A stretch of 64,000 bases of DNA from NCBI RefSeq assembly GCF_003590645.1, contig NZ_CP031834.1:3410501-3474500 (forward strand), given 5' to 3'. Of this stretch, positions 19,646 through 27,757 are shown in pieces. The DNA is from Mesorhizobium sp. DCY119. GTDB taxonomy: Bacteria > Pseudomonadota > Alphaproteobacteria > Rhizobiales > Rhizobiaceae. Each line of letters starts with the position of its first letter. Within the stretch, counting starts at the first letter, position 1. Under the pieces are notes generated by a model. That model searched no databases and had not been told where the DNA came from. It worked only from the letters and a program-made list of their open reading frames with translations. The position numbers were made by a program, and so were the translations under genes.

Positions 19646-19707
19646 ATCCTGCCACCTCGACTTAAAAATCCAAAAGGAAAGGCAGAAACCTAAGCTATTG
19701 AAATTAT

Positions 19708-19784
19708 TGGCGATCCCGACAGGATTCGAACCTGTGACCATCGGCTTAGAAGGCCGGTGCTCTATCCAGCTGAGCTACGGGACC
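19708..19784 (-). tRNA. tRNA-Arg (anticodon TCT)
   Basis: Cloverleaf read on the minus strand: acceptor GGTCCCG / CGGGATC (one G-U), D arm GCTC...GAGC, anticodon loop CTTCTAA, T arm ACAGG-TTCGAAT-CCTGT, discriminator G and encoded CCA. The anticodon stem CCGGC/GCCGA has a C27-A43 mismatch at its outer end. Reads AGA codons. Confidence 0.95.
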
Positions 19785-19821
19785 GCGCGCCCCTCAGCAC
19801 ACAAACCGGCTCGTGCGCGGT

Positions 19822-20127
19822 TCAGTGTGTCCAGGGAATCTTGCGGTCGAAGCGGAAATTCTCCGCATAGGAAATCTGGCGCCGCTTGGCTTCCTTCGGT
19901 TCCTGAACGCGAAAATCGAGGCCATGCTTCTCGGCATAGGCGACCGCCTCTTCTTTCGAGCCGAAGGTGAGGCGAATCTGGCTCTTCATGTCGCGCGAGG
20001 TGGTGTAGCCCATAAGCGGATCGATCTTTCGCGGCATGGCCGGATCGAACTCAAGAACCCAGAGACCAGTCTTGGCCTTACCCGACTGCATCGCCGTCTT
20101 GGCGGGGCTGAAGATGCGCGCAGACAT
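19822..20127 (-). CDS. Complex I accessory subunit, NDUFS4-like (ETC complex I family)
   Basis: 101-aa alphaproteobacterial homologue of the mitochondrial 18-kDa NDUFS4 subunit, attached to the peripheral arm of NADH:quinone oxidoreductase. Family features in order: ARIFSPAKTAMQSG, WVLEFDPAMPRKIDPLMGYTTSRDM, a LTFGSKEEAVAYAEKHGLDFRV segment and the C-terminal SYAENFRFDRKIPWTH. Start at 20127 (MSARIF) follows AGGGAAAC. It stands alone between tRNA-Pro and tRNA-Arg on the same strand, away from any nuo genes, which is usual in this order. Confidence 0.92.
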   Translation of the reverse strand: MSARIFSPAKTAMQSGKAKTGLWVLEFDPAMPRKIDPLMGYTTSRDMKSQIRLTFGSKEEAVAYAEKHGLDFRVQEPKEAKRRQISYAENFRFDRKIPWTH

Positions 20128-20143
20128 GTTTCCCTCATCGTTT

Positions 20144-20220
<77 letters not shown>

Positions 20221-20309
20221 AACGATGCAGTCCATAGGGTTTGCCGGTTTGGAAGGCAAGCCCGGAAAACACAAAATCCCGATTTGGCGTCTCAAGAATG
20301 ATCTCGAAT

Positions 20310-20334
20310 GGAACCCGTACGGTGTCCGGGCGTT
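20310..20334 (+). promoter_or_regulatory. EcfG stress promoter (perfect) for the 55-aa membrane protein
   Basis: GGAAC (20310-20314), 16 bp, CGTT (20331-20334), an exact match to the EcfG/RpoE2 general-stress consensus, about 58 nt before the ATG at 20399 when the start site is placed 7 nt downstream. Confidence 0.8.
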
Positions 20335-20398
20335 AGTCGGTGCATAGTTTATGCCTAGTTCAGACGACGGCCACGCCGTCAATCATGGAGAAGGGGTT

Positions 20399-20566
20399 AT
20401 GGCTTCATCGGTTCTCATCGGCATCCTGATTACGTTTCTTGTAATCATACTGGTGCTCTATCTCGTTCAGCGACTTCCGATCGACGGCCGCATGCGCCAG
20501 ATCGTTCAGCTTATCGTCATCGTCATCGGCATCATCTCGCTGCTGAAGTATCTCGCAGTGTTTTGA
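20399..20566 (+). CDS. Small two-helix membrane protein (Thivi_2564-like)
   Basis: A 55-residue protein with two hydrophobic helices joined by a short basic turn: VLIGILITFLVIILVLYLVQ, then RLPIDGRMRQ, then IVQLIVIVIGIISLLKYL. The P-x-DG-x-x-(K/R)-Q turn between two helices resembles a family of tiny bacterial membrane proteins (Thivi_2564 type) of unknown role. ATG at 20399 follows AGAAGGGG; an upstream in-frame ATG at 20351 lacks a ribosome site. Its own EcfG promoter predicts induction in stress or stationary phase. Confidence 0.8.
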   Translation: MASSVLIGILITFLVIILVLYLVQRLPIDGRMRQIVQLIVIVIGIISLLKYLAVF

Positions 20567-20597
20567 TCGCGGGAAACGTTTTCGACAAAATAGTTCG

Positions 20598-20622
20598 GGA
20601 ACGATCCGGCTTGACGACCGTT
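20598..20622 (+). promoter_or_regulatory. EcfG stress promoter (perfect) for the DUF883 gene
   Basis: GGAAC (20598-20602), 16 bp, CGTT (20619-20622), ending 31 bp before the ATG at 20654. Only 32 bp separate it from the stop of the preceding EcfG-promoted gene. Confidence 0.85.
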
Positions 20623-20653
20623 CCTGAACCTCCCCTATACAAGGAAATCCTTT

Positions 20654-20995
20654 ATGGCCGACACACCCAGCTCAGAAGATATTCAGAAGGCGCTCGAAAA
20701 GCAGATCGCCGATCTTCGCAAGGAGATCGCGAAGATCAACAAGACCGTCTCGGCACGCAGCGCCGAACTGATGGATGACGCCCGCGATCAGGCATCCAGC
20801 TTTTACGAAAGCGCATCGGATCGCGCCTCCAAGGCAACGCAGCAGTTGCGCACGCAGGCCCAGGCCGTTTCCGAGGTGGCCCGCGAGAATCCGGGAACCA
20901 CGACGGCTGTGCTCGGCTTCGTGGGCATTGTCGGCTTCCTGCTTGGCATAGCCGTCGGGCAGGCAAGCAGCGAACCTCGCCGTCGCTGGTATTGA
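20654..20995 (+). CDS. DUF883/ElaB-YqjD-like membrane-anchored protein
   Basis: 113-aa protein of the DUF883 type: an amphipathic coiled-coil region (residues about 8-75, IQKALEKQIADLRKEIAKINKT onward) and a C-terminal transmembrane helix (TTTAVLGFVGIVGFLLGIAVGQ) followed by a short basic RRRWY tail. E. coli relatives (ElaB, YqjD, YgaM) are tail-anchored stationary-phase proteins that bind ribosomes. AAGGAA lies before ATG 20654. A perfect EcfG promoter lies 31 bp upstream and a strong terminator follows, so it is a stress-induced single gene. Confidence 0.9.
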   Translation: MADTPSSEDIQKALEKQIADLRKEIAKINKTVSARSAELMDDARDQASSFYESASDRASKATQQLRTQAQAVSEVARENPGTTTAVLGFVGIVGFLLGIAVGQASSEPRRRWY

Positions 20996-21013
20996 TCGTC
21001 TCGATCGAAAAAC

Positions 21014-21039
21014 AAAAGGCCGGAATTACCGGCCTTTTT
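21014..21039 (+). terminator. Rho-independent terminator after the DUF883 gene
   Basis: AAAAGGCCGG / CCGGCCTTTT (21014-21023, 21029-21038) with AATTA loop and T5. Confidence 0.9.
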
Positions 21040-21072
21040 CCTATTCCAGAACGTTAAGAACGGGGCACATTC

Positions 21073-21219
21073 ATGCAGCAAAACAGGCTTTATCTCATAA
21101 TCGGTGCGCTCGTCGTCGCGGTCATCGCGCTCGGCATCTACGTCTATCGCGAAGAATCGAAGCCTTCCGGCGTCGAGCTGCGGATCGATGAATCAGGCGT
21201 GTCGGTTCAGGAAAACTGA
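21073..21219 (+). CDS. Small single-pass membrane protein, 48 aa
   Basis: Short open frame that starts MQQNRLYLIIGALVVAVIAL, one strong transmembrane helix with N-in charge bias, then GIYVYREESKPSG and an acidic tail ending SGVSVQEN. The stop is TGA at 21217-21219. It begins 33 bp after the DUF883 terminator; GGGG at 21061-21065 is a weak ribosome site. Codon third positions are G/C rich as in neighbouring genes, which supports real coding. No EcfG box of its own was found, so it may depend on read-through. Function unknown. Confidence 0.65.
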   Translation: MQQNRLYLIIGALVVAVIALGIYVYREESKPSGVELRIDESGVSVQEN

Positions 21220-21262
21220 CGCGCAGGCGATAAGAGCCAACGCCTCCCGATACAGCGCGCCC

Positions 21263-21445
21263 TTATGGACGGGCGCGCCGCTCCATCAAGGTTTTGAACA
21301 GCGGATAGCAGAATACCGCCACGATGGCGCCGGTTACGGTCTATCCAAGCGCTGCGCCGCCCAGCAGTTCCTGGCCGATGTAAGCGCCGGCAAAACACCC
21401 GATCACAGCAGCCAAGCCTTTGAGTAGCAGTCCGTTGTTGGTCAT
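21263..21445 (-). pseudogene. Small membrane protein gene interrupted by an in-frame TAG
   Basis: Minus-strand frame of 61 codons: MTNNGLLLKGLAAVIGCFAG..YIGQELLGGAALG, then TAG at 21341-21343, then TVTGAIVAVFCYPLFKTLMERRARP and TAA at 21263-21265. Together the two parts make a sensible 60-residue protein with two transmembrane helices and a basic tail, and AGGGA precedes the ATG at 21445. One base change (for example TGG to TAG) would explain the stop. A GC-rich inverted repeat (21255-21278) overlaps the final stop. It could be a recent nonsense mutation, a sequencing error or an unusual read-through. Confidence 0.6.
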
Positions 21446-21581
21446 GCCCGAATCCCTGCCCCTTTAAGAATCAAAGGTGACCAGAAATGGCGCTGACCGG
21501 CAAGCGCCGCTACAAGAGCGCCAACGCCTCTCGACATAGCGCTACAGCCTGCACATTATCGCGCGCAGTCAGGGAGGACGC

Positions 21582-21863
21582 ATGCCAATTATCGATATCT
21601 ATCTCGCCCAGTTGACCGACATTTTCAGGATCGGTCTGCTGATTGCGCTCTTGCTCACCGCAGCCAATACCGCCCAGGCGCTGAATCGCTGGATACCGAT
21701 CGCGCTCGGGCTGGTCTTCGTGGCCGTGCTCATTCCGACGAGCTTCGGCGCGAAGGAGGGTCAGGATACCGTGACCGCGATTGCCGTCGGCCTGTTTTCG
21801 AACGCCACGATTCTTGCAGTGCTCCTGGCGGCGCAGCAGGTCTATCGCCGCCTCGCCCGCTGA
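21582..21863 (+). CDS. Hypothetical small membrane protein, 93 aa
   Basis: Three hydrophobic segments: IFRIGLLIALLLTAANTAQAL, WIPIALGLVFVAVLIPTSF and VTAIAVGLFSNATILAVLLA, ending in a basic QQVYRRLAR tail. AGGGAGG lies 3-9 bases before the ATG at 21582. I do not recognise a named family. It is convergent with hdaA (7 bp between stops) and closes a run of five small membrane-protein genes or remnants between 20.4 and 21.9 kb. Role unknown. Confidence 0.75.
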   Translation: MPIIDIYLAQLTDIFRIGLLIALLLTAANTAQALNRWIPIALGLVFVAVLIPTSFGAKEGQDTVTAIAVGLFSNATILAVLLAAQQVYRRLAR

Positions 21864-21870
21864 AGCAGCC

Positions 21871-22572
21871 TTAAATCTCGAACTCTGCCTGTCCCTGGTC
21901 GAGCGCATTCAGCGTTTCGGCGGCCAGCGCACGGGTGATGCGCGTCTTCTGTTCGAGGGCGGCGCGGTCTAGCCTGTCGACAACGCGGATCGCGGTGGAC
22001 AGCGAGCGTTCTATGCGCCTGACCAGAAACTGCACGACGTTCTGGTCGACCTCGATCTGACGGTCGGCAAAGAGCTTGGTGATGACGCCGGCCAGAAGCA
22101 GGTCGTCCGGCTCGTCGATCTCTATCGTTGCCGCAGCCTTCAGCCGCGATGCGAGGTCAGGCAAGGTCACGCCCCATGCGGCCGGAAAGCGCCGCGACGT
22201 CAGAAGCAGTTGCGTGCCGGTCGCGCGAACCTGGTTGATCAGGTGAAACAGGCCGTTCTCGTCGAGAAACCGGTCATCGGCATCATCGATCACCACCGGC
22301 CTTGTACCATCGATTTCAGCGACGTGCTTCTCGATATCGGAAGCCTTGAGGCGCAGCGCATGCGAAGCATCGCGCCAGATCGCCGCGAGATGCGACTTTC
22401 CCGAGCCTGCCGGCCCCGCGAGAACCACCACCGGCGATGGCCAGTCCGGCCACCGGTCGACCAGCGAAACGGCCTGTGCGTTGGCCTGCGACACCACGAG
22501 ATCGTCGCGCGAATAGCCCGGCGTATGGCCGAGATCGAGCGGCAGCTGGCGCGGTTTTTCCGGCTCACGCAT
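21871..22572 (-). CDS. hdaA: DnaA-inactivating protein HdaA (Hda-like AAA+)
   Basis: 233-aa AAA+ protein lacking the DnaA DNA-binding domain. With the beta clamp it stimulates ATP hydrolysis on DnaA and prevents re-initiation of replication. The N-terminus carries QLPLDL (residues 9-14), the clamp-binding motif of Hda. Walker A is GPAGSGKS, Walker B VVIDDADD, sensor-1 region LLLTSRRFPAAW, and the C-terminal lid has ERSLSTAIRVVDRLD. It lies 13 bp downstream of the AI-2E family permease gene in a three-gene minus-strand run. Confidence 0.95.
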   Translation of the reverse strand: MREPEKPRQLPLDLGHTPGYSRDDLVVSQANAQAVSLVDRWPDWPSPVVVLAGPAGSGKSHLAAIWRDASHALRLKASDIEKHVAEIDGTRPVVIDDADDRFLDENGLFHLINQVRATGTQLLLTSRRFPAAWGVTLPDLASRLKAAATIEIDEPDDLLLAGVITKLFADRQIEVDQNVVQFLVRRIERSLSTAIRVVDRLDRAALEQKTRITRALAAETLNALDQGQAEFEI

Positions 22573-22585
22573 GGCAGATCACAAC

Positions 22586-23761
22586 CTAGCCATCGGCGCG
22601 CGGAGCTCTGGCTGTGCGGGCCGGTTTTGCCTCGGCAATCTCGGGATGACCCTTGTAGAGCGGCGACTCGAGATATTGCGATATCGCAAAGCGCACCAGA
22701 ACGCCGATCGCTGCCGCCGCCGGCACGGCGATAAGCAGGCCGACGAAGCCGAACAGCGCGCCGAAGGCGAACAGTGCAAACATCAGCCAGACCGGGTGCA
22801 GCCCGACACTTTTGCCGACGAGCCGGGGCTGGAGGATGTTGCCCTCGATGAACTGGCCGGCGAAGAACACGCAGGCCACGGCCACCACCATGATCCAGTC
22901 CGGCCAGAACTGCACGAAGGCAAGGCCAACCGACAGCACCAGCCCGACCAGCGAGCCGACATAGGGGATGAAGCTGATAAGGCCTGCAAACAGGCCGATC
23001 AGCGCGCCGAATTTCAAGCCGGTCAGCGTCAGGCCGGCGGCATACATAAGCCCGAGCACGAGGCACAGTGTGCCCTGCCCGCGCACGAAGCCGGCGGTGG
23101 CGGAATTGATGTCGGTGGCGATCTGGCGAACGGTCTTGACGTGGTCGCGCGGCACCCAGCGATCGACGGTTGCGACCATCCGGTCCCAGTCGAGCAGCAT
23201 GTAGAAGGCGACGACCGGCGTCACCACGAACAGGCTGGCGATGGAAAAGAGCGCCATGCTGGAGCTCCAGATCGACTTGAACACCGTCGTCAGGAAGCCG
23301 AAGCCGGTGGTCGCCAGCGAATTCAGCCCTTCGCGCAGATCGTTGGCGTTGACGCCGAAGCGCTGCTCGATCCATTGCGGGTCGAAGCTGGTGATGAGGC
23401 CCTGCAACTGCGTCAGATATTCCGGCAGCTTGGTGATGAAATCCGAAAGCTGCGAGGCCAGTATCGGTATCAGGATGACGAGCCCAATCACCACGATAAT
23501 GAGAAACGTGATCAGGATCAGGATCGTCGCCATGAGGCGCGACAATCCGAGCCGCTGCAGGCGGTCGGCCACGGGATCAAGGAAATAGGCCAGCACCATG
23601 CCGGCTACGAAAGGCAGCAGAACGTCGCTGAACAGATAGATCAGCAGCGCGAGCACGAGCGCCGTAATGATCCAGAAACGGATCTGCCGGCGGAACGCCG
23701 CTGCCGACGGATCCTCTTGAGTCACCTCAACCGTTTGGATTTTCGCTTTCGCCATAACCAT
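22586..23761 (-). CDS. AI-2E family transporter (PerM-like)
   Basis: 391-aa polytopic inner-membrane protein. Hydrophobic segments appear at FWIITALVLALLIYLF, LLPFVAGMVLAYFLDPVADRL, LMATILILITFLIIVVIGLVILIPIL and four or more in the C-terminal half (TLCLVLGLMYAAGLTLTGLK; LISFIPYVGSLVGLVLSVGLAF; ...GALFGFVGLLIAVPAAAAIGVLV), matching the family. Members are putative exporters; the AI-2 function holds for only one of them. The start is 23761 or 23755; either overlaps the upstream phosphatidyltransferase gene by about 30 bp, indicating co-transcription with it and hdaA. Confidence 0.9.
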   Translation of the reverse strand: MVMAKAKIQTVEVTQEDPSAAAFRRQIRFWIITALVLALLIYLFSDVLLPFVAGMVLAYFLDPVADRLQRLGLSRLMATILILITFLIIVVIGLVILIPILASQLSDFITKLPEYLTQLQGLITSFDPQWIEQRFGVNANDLREGLNSLATTGFGFLTTVFKSIWSSSMALFSIASLFVVTPVVAFYMLLDWDRMVATVDRWVPRDHVKTVRQIATDINSATAGFVRGQGTLCLVLGLMYAAGLTLTGLKFGALIGLFAGLISFIPYVGSLVGLVLSVGLAFVQFWPDWIMVVAVACVFFAGQFIEGNILQPRLVGKSVGLHPVWLMFALFAFGALFGFVGLLIAVPAAAAIGVLVRFAISQYLESPLYKGHPEIAEAKPARTARAPRADG

Positions 23762-24284
23762 TCATGTGCCTCAGCCAGTCCACGAGATAGGCCGCTGCCG
23801 AAGCGACGGTCAAGAGCCCGGACAGGAATATCAGGCCGAACCGAATGAGGTCGTAATTCGTTCCAAAGGCAAGCTCGCCCAACACGAAGGCGGCAAGAAC
23901 GATCTGCACTGCCGTATTGGCCTTCGAAACCATCAGCGGCTTCATCGCCACGGGATTTGCCATCACGGTCGACAGAACGACCGCGCAGATGATCAGCGCG
24001 TCGCGCGAAACCGCCGCCACCACCAGCCAGAGCGGCAGTTCGCCCATGAAGCCGAGCATGACAAAGACGCTGACCAGAAGCAGCTTGTCGGCCATCGGGT
24101 CGAGATAGGCGCCCAGTTCCGTGCGCTGGTTGAAATGACGCGCGACAAAACCGTCGACGCCGTCCGACACGCCGGCGATGACGAACCCGGCAAGAGCCCA
24201 GTCGGTGCGGTTGCTCAAAAGGGCGTAGATTACGCCCGGCACCAGCACGAACCGCAGAATCGTGATCATATTCGCGACGGTCAC
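23727..24284 (-). CDS. CDP-alcohol phosphatidyltransferase family protein
   Basis: 185-aa membrane enzyme of phospholipid synthesis. The catalytic CDP-alcohol signature D-G-x2-A-R-x8-G-x3-D-x3-D is complete in SDGVDGFVARHFNQRTELGAYLDPMADK. The product could be phosphatidylglycerophosphate or a cardiolipin-type lipid; a second family member with PgsA character lies at 37.5 kb, so this one may act in a different branch. Start GTG 24284 (MTVANMITILRFV) follows GGGGAGG; the longer frame has no ribosome site. First gene of the run with the AI-2E permease and hdaA, divergent from purM. Confidence 0.88.
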   Translation of the reverse strand: MTVANMITILRFVLVPGVIYALLSNRTDWALAGFVIAGVSDGVDGFVARHFNQRTELGAYLDPMADKLLLVSVFVMLGFMGELPLWLVVAAVSRDALIICAVVLSTVMANPVAMKPLMVSKANTAVQIVLAAFVLGELAFGTNYDLIRFGLIFLSGLLTVASAAAYLVDWLRHMNGYGESENPNG

Positions 24285-24492
24285 GACGTCATTACCTCCC
24301 CGCGATCTCCCAACACCTCGAGCCTGATACATGGTCAAGCCCGACTCTGCCTGCAAGATACCAGAGCGCGACAGACTTCTGTCCACGATTTTTGCCGCCT
24401 AAAGTCGCATCGCTTTTGCCCCCACTTCTTGCAGGGCGGGGCGGTTCATGCGAAGAGCCGCCCTTGAACCGTCGACAGTCAAAGGAACAGCC

Positions 24493-25557
24493 ATGAGCGG
24501 CCAGAAGAACGGGCTCACCTATGCGCAGGCAGGCGTCGACATCGATGCCGGCAACCTCATGGTCGAGAAGATCAAGCCACTGGTGCGCTCGACGCGCCGC
24601 CCCGGCGCCGATGGCGAGATCGGCGGCTTCGGCGGACTGTTCGACCTGAAGGCCGCAGGCTTTTCCGATCCGGTGCTGGTCGCGGCCAATGACGGCGTCG
24701 GCACCAAGCTGAAGATTGCCATCGAGGCCGGCAAGCACGACACGATCGGCGTCGACCTCGTCGCCATGTGCGTCAACGACATCGTCGTGCAGGGTGCCGA
24801 ACCGCTGTTCTTCCTCGACTATTTCGCCACCGGCAAGCTCGACCCCGAACAGGGTGCGTCGATCGTCGGCGGCATCGCCGAAGGCTGCCGGCAGGCCGGC
24901 TGCGCGCTGATCGGCGGCGAGACGGCCGAGATGCCCGGCATGTACCAGGAAAAGGACTACGACCTCGCCGGTTTCGCCGTGGGTGCGGCCGAACGCGGCC
25001 AGTTGCTACCGACCGACGACATCGTCGAAGGCGACGTTCTGCTTGGCCTCGCCTCGTCAGGTGTCCATTCCAACGGCTTTTCGCTGGTCCGCCGCATCGT
25101 CGCGACAAGCGGCCTCGACTGGAACGATCCCGCACCCTTCGCCGACGACCGCACACTTGCCGAAGCGCTGCTGGAGCCGACCCGCATCTATGTGAAGTCC
25201 GTGCTCAAAGCGATCCGCGGCACGCATGGCATCAAGGCACTAGCCCACATCACCGGCGGCGGCTTCCCCGAAAACATCCCGCGCGTGCTGCCGCAGGATT
25301 TTTCCGCCGAGCTCGACCTCGACGCTATCGAGGTTCCGCCGGTCTTCTCCTGGCTTGCCAAGACGGGCGGCGTGGCTGCAAACGAGATGATGCGCACCTT
25401 CAACTGCGGCGTCGGCATGATCATGGTCGTCGCATCGGGACAGGCGGCACAGGTCGCCGCCGTGCTACAGGAAGCCGGCGAAACCGTTTCGCCGATCGGC
25501 CGCATCGTGCCGCGCCGCGATAGCGGCGTCATCTATCGAGGTGCCATCGCCCTATGA
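24493..25557 (+). CDS. purM: Phosphoribosylformylglycinamidine cyclo-ligase
   Basis: AIR synthetase, step 5 of de novo purine synthesis: closes FGAM to AIR using ATP. 354 aa. Family landmarks: [14 protein letters not shown] at the N-terminus, [15 protein letters not shown], the glycine-rich [14 protein letters not shown] loop, [32 protein letters not shown] and [19 protein letters not shown] precedes ATG 24493. The stop overlaps purN by four bases (ATGA), so the two are translationally coupled. Confidence 0.97.
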   Translation: MSGQKNGLTYAQAGVDIDAGNLMVEKIKPLVRSTRRPGADGEIGGFGGLFDLKAAGFSDPVLVAANDGVGTKLKIAIEAGKHDTIGVDLVAMCVNDIVVQGAEPLFFLDYFATGKLDPEQGASIVGGIAEGCRQAGCALIGGETAEMPGMYQEKDYDLAGFAVGAAERGQLLPTDDIVEGDVLLGLASSGVHSNGFSLVRRIVATSGLDWNDPAPFADDRTLAEALLEPTRIYVKSVLKAIRGTHGIKALAHITGGGFPENIPRVLPQDFSAELDLDAIEVPPVFSWLAKTGGVAANEMMRTFNCGVGMIMVVASGQAAQVAAVLQEAGETVSPIGRIVPRRDSGVIYRGAIAL

Positions 25558-26261
25558 CCCGCAAACGCATCGTCATCATGATTTCCGGGCGCGGCTCCAA
25601 CATGGCCGCGCTGATCGAAGCTTCCGACGACCGCGCCTTTCCGGCCGAGATCGTCGGCGTGGTCTCCGACAAGGCGGACGCGCGCGGGCTGCAACTGGCA
25701 ACATCCAAGGGCATCCCGACACGCGTGGTTGCGCGCGGCGATTTCGCCAGCAAGGACGCGCATGACGCGGCGATCGACAAGGAACTCGCAGGCTTCGGCG
25801 CCGAGATAGTCTGCCTCGCCGGCTATATGCGGCTCCTGACGCCAGGCTTCGTAGCGAAATGGCAGGGAAAGATGATCAACATCCACCCTGCCCTGCTGCC
25901 CGCCTTCAAGGGGCTCGACACGCATCAGCGCGCTCTCGACGCCGGCACGCGCATCCATGGCTGCACGGTGCATTTCGTGACGCCGGAGATGGATGACGGC
26001 CCGATCATCGCACAGTCTGCGGTTCCCGTTCTGATCGGCGATGACGAAAAGACGCTGTCCACGCGCGTGCTGAAGGCCGAGCACCATCTTTTCCCGCTGG
26101 CACTGCGCATGGTCTGCGAAGGCAAGGCCGCGATGCAGGACGGCAAGACGGTGTTTTCGGACATCGAGCATGTCGAGCAGATTGCAACAGCATTCGTGTC
26201 TTCGCCAAGCGCGGTGCGCGAGGCGGTCGATCTCGAGGCGCTGGCGCGCTTCACGCCGTAA
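25554..26261 (+). CDS. purN: Phosphoribosylglycinamide formyltransferase (GART)
   Basis: Transfers formyl from 10-formyl-THF to GAR, step 3 of purine synthesis. Features: [15 protein letters not shown] (phosphate loop), [13 protein letters not shown], the catalytic [20 protein letters not shown] with the conserved Asn-x-His, and [17 protein letters not shown] with the conserved Asp. At 235 aa it is slightly longer than E. coli PurN through a C-terminal extension. Coupled to purM through ATGA; the SixA-like gene starts 31 bp after its stop. Confidence 0.97.
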   Translation: MTRKRIVIMISGRGSNMAALIEASDDRAFPAEIVGVVSDKADARGLQLATSKGIPTRVVARGDFASKDAHDAAIDKELAGFGAEIVCLAGYMRLLTPGFVAKWQGKMINIHPALLPAFKGLDTHQRALDAGTRIHGCTVHFVTPEMDDGPIIAQSAVPVLIGDDEKTLSTRVLKAEHHLFPLALRMVCEGKAAMQDGKTVFSDIEHVEQIATAFVSSPSAVREAVDLEALARFTP

Positions 26262-26292
26262 GCCGCCAAGAGCCACTGGCTGGAGCCGCACG

Positions 26293-26808
26293 ATGAAGGA
26301 ACTGCTTCTCCTGCGTCACGCCAAGTCGAGCTGGGACGCCCCTGATCTCGACGATTTCGATCGGCCGCTGTCGCCGCGCGGCCTGGACGCCGCCCCGCTG
26401 ATGGGCAAGGCGATTGCTGCGCGCAACTGGCTGCCGCAGATGGCGCTGGTTTCGCCGTCGGTCCGTACGCGGGAAACCTGGCAACTCGTCGCCGCCCAAT
26501 CGCCGCGCTTCGTCGAGCCAACCTTCCGCGACACGCTTTACGAAGCCTCGGCAGGGCAGTTGCTGGCCGAGGTGCGCCACGCGCCGGAGGAGATCACCTC
26601 CCTGCTTTTGCTCGGGCATAATCCGGGGATGCAGGATTTCGCCACGCTGATTTCCGGCGAAGGTTCCGACGAAACCGCTATGCAGCAACTGCGCAAGAAG
26701 TTCCCGACCGCCGGATTGGCACGGCTGGAATTCGACGGCCGATGGGACGAACTGCGTGCCGGAGCAGCCCGGCTCAGCCATTTCCTGCGGCCAAAAGATC
26801 TCGACTGA
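26293..26808 (+). CDS. SixA-like histidine phosphatase
   Basis: 171-aa phosphohistidine phosphatase of the RHG superfamily. The active-site motif is LLLRHAKSSW at residues 4-13, in which RH-A replaces the mutase-type RHG, as in SixA. The C-terminal second His is in LLLLGHNPGMQDFA. SixA removes phosphate from histidine phosphotransfer or PTS proteins in E. coli; the partner here is unknown. ATG 26293 follows TGGAG. Convergent with the CDF exporter with 13 bp between stops, and probably the third gene of the purMN transcript. Confidence 0.9.
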   Translation: MKELLLLRHAKSSWDAPDLDDFDRPLSPRGLDAAPLMGKAIAARNWLPQMALVSPSVRTRETWQLVAAQSPRFVEPTFRDTLYEASAGQLLAEVRHAPEEITSLLLLGHNPGMQDFATLISGEGSDETAMQQLRKKFPTAGLARLEFDGRWDELRAGAARLSHFLRPKDLD

Positions 26809-26821
26809 CTGCACGAACCTC

Positions 26822-27715
26822 TCAGTGAATCCGTTCGACGGGTTTGCACGGCACCCGTTCCATCTGCAGCGTCGTGTGATGCAGGTCGAAATCCGCCTGG
26901 AGGCGCGCCTCGATGGCGCGGCGCACCGTTTCCGCATCCGCGCCGTCGGAAAGCACGGCGTGCGCGGTCAGCGACGGTTTGCTCTGGGTGATCGCCCAAA
27001 GATGCAGATCGTGCACCGAGGCCACGCCGGGCACTGCCGCAATAGCGCTCTCGACTTCATCGATCTTCATGCCCGGCGGCACGCCCTCCAGCAGGATGTT
27101 GACGCACTCCTTGAGCAGCACCCAGGTGCGCGGGAAAACCATGAAGCCGATGCCGACGGCAATGACCGAATCGACCCACTGCCAGCCGGTCAGCCAGATG
27201 ATCGCTGCACCGGCCATGACGCCGAGCGAACCCAGCATATCGGCCCAGACCTCGAGATAGGCGCCCTTCACATTGAGACTGTTGTCCTTGTGGCCGCTCA
27301 GGAGCCGCATCGACAGGAAGTTGACGGCAAGGCCGACGACCGCAATGCCCAGCATGCCCAGCGAGGCGATGTCCTGCGGTTCGAACAGCCGCTTGTAAGC
27401 CTCGTAGAGAATGTAGAAGGCGACACCGAGCAGCAGCAGCGCGTTGAAGGCGGCGGCCAGTATTTCGAAACGGGCATAGCCATAGGTGCGCAGCAGGTCC
27501 GCCTGCCGGCGTCCGACATGGATCGCCAGCAATGCGATCGCCAGCGCCATCGTGTCGGTCAGCATGTGCATGGCATCGGAAATCAGCGCCAGGCTGCCGG
27601 TGAAAACGCCGCCGATGACCTCCGCCACCATGAAGGCGCCGGTCAGGCCGAGCGCCATCCACAGCCGCGATACCGGCGTGTTCTGCATGTCGCCATGGTT
27701 ATGATCGCCGCTCAT
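26822..27715 (-). CDS. Cation diffusion facilitator metal exporter
   Basis: 297-aa CDF transporter exporting divalent metals (Zn, Co, Cd, Fe or Mn) by proton antiport. It opens with a short His-containing leader (MSGDHNHGD) and has six transmembrane helices; the metal site appears as SLALISDAMHMLTDTMALAIAL (D-x3-H...D) and YLEVWADMLGSLGVM. The C-terminal cytosolic domain includes SVHDLHLWAITQ and HHTTLQMER. The HxxxD composition of helix II resembles ZitB/CzcD. Start at 27715 follows GAGGAG. Divergent from higBA with only 42 bp between starts, leaving little room for separate promoters. Confidence 0.92.
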   Translation of the reverse strand: MSGDHNHGDMQNTPVSRLWMALGLTGAFMVAEVIGGVFTGSLALISDAMHMLTDTMALAIALLAIHVGRRQADLLRTYGYARFEILAAAFNALLLLGVAFYILYEAYKRLFEPQDIASLGMLGIAVVGLAVNFLSMRLLSGHKDNSLNVKGAYLEVWADMLGSLGVMAGAAIIWLTGWQWVDSVIAVGIGFMVFPRTWVLLKECVNILLEGVPPGMKIDEVESAIAAVPGVASVHDLHLWAITQSKPSLTAHAVLSDGADAETVRRAIEARLQADFDLHHTTLQMERVPCKPVERIH

Positions 27716-27757
27716 GGCATGCTCCTCGATGGTCCGTCGCGCCTGCATAATGCGGGA

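Noticed and set aside
22571..23848. 425-codon plus-strand frame opposite the AI-2E gene
   Set aside because: Antisense shadow rich in His, Gln and Arg, a composition of mirror-image coding, with no family match.
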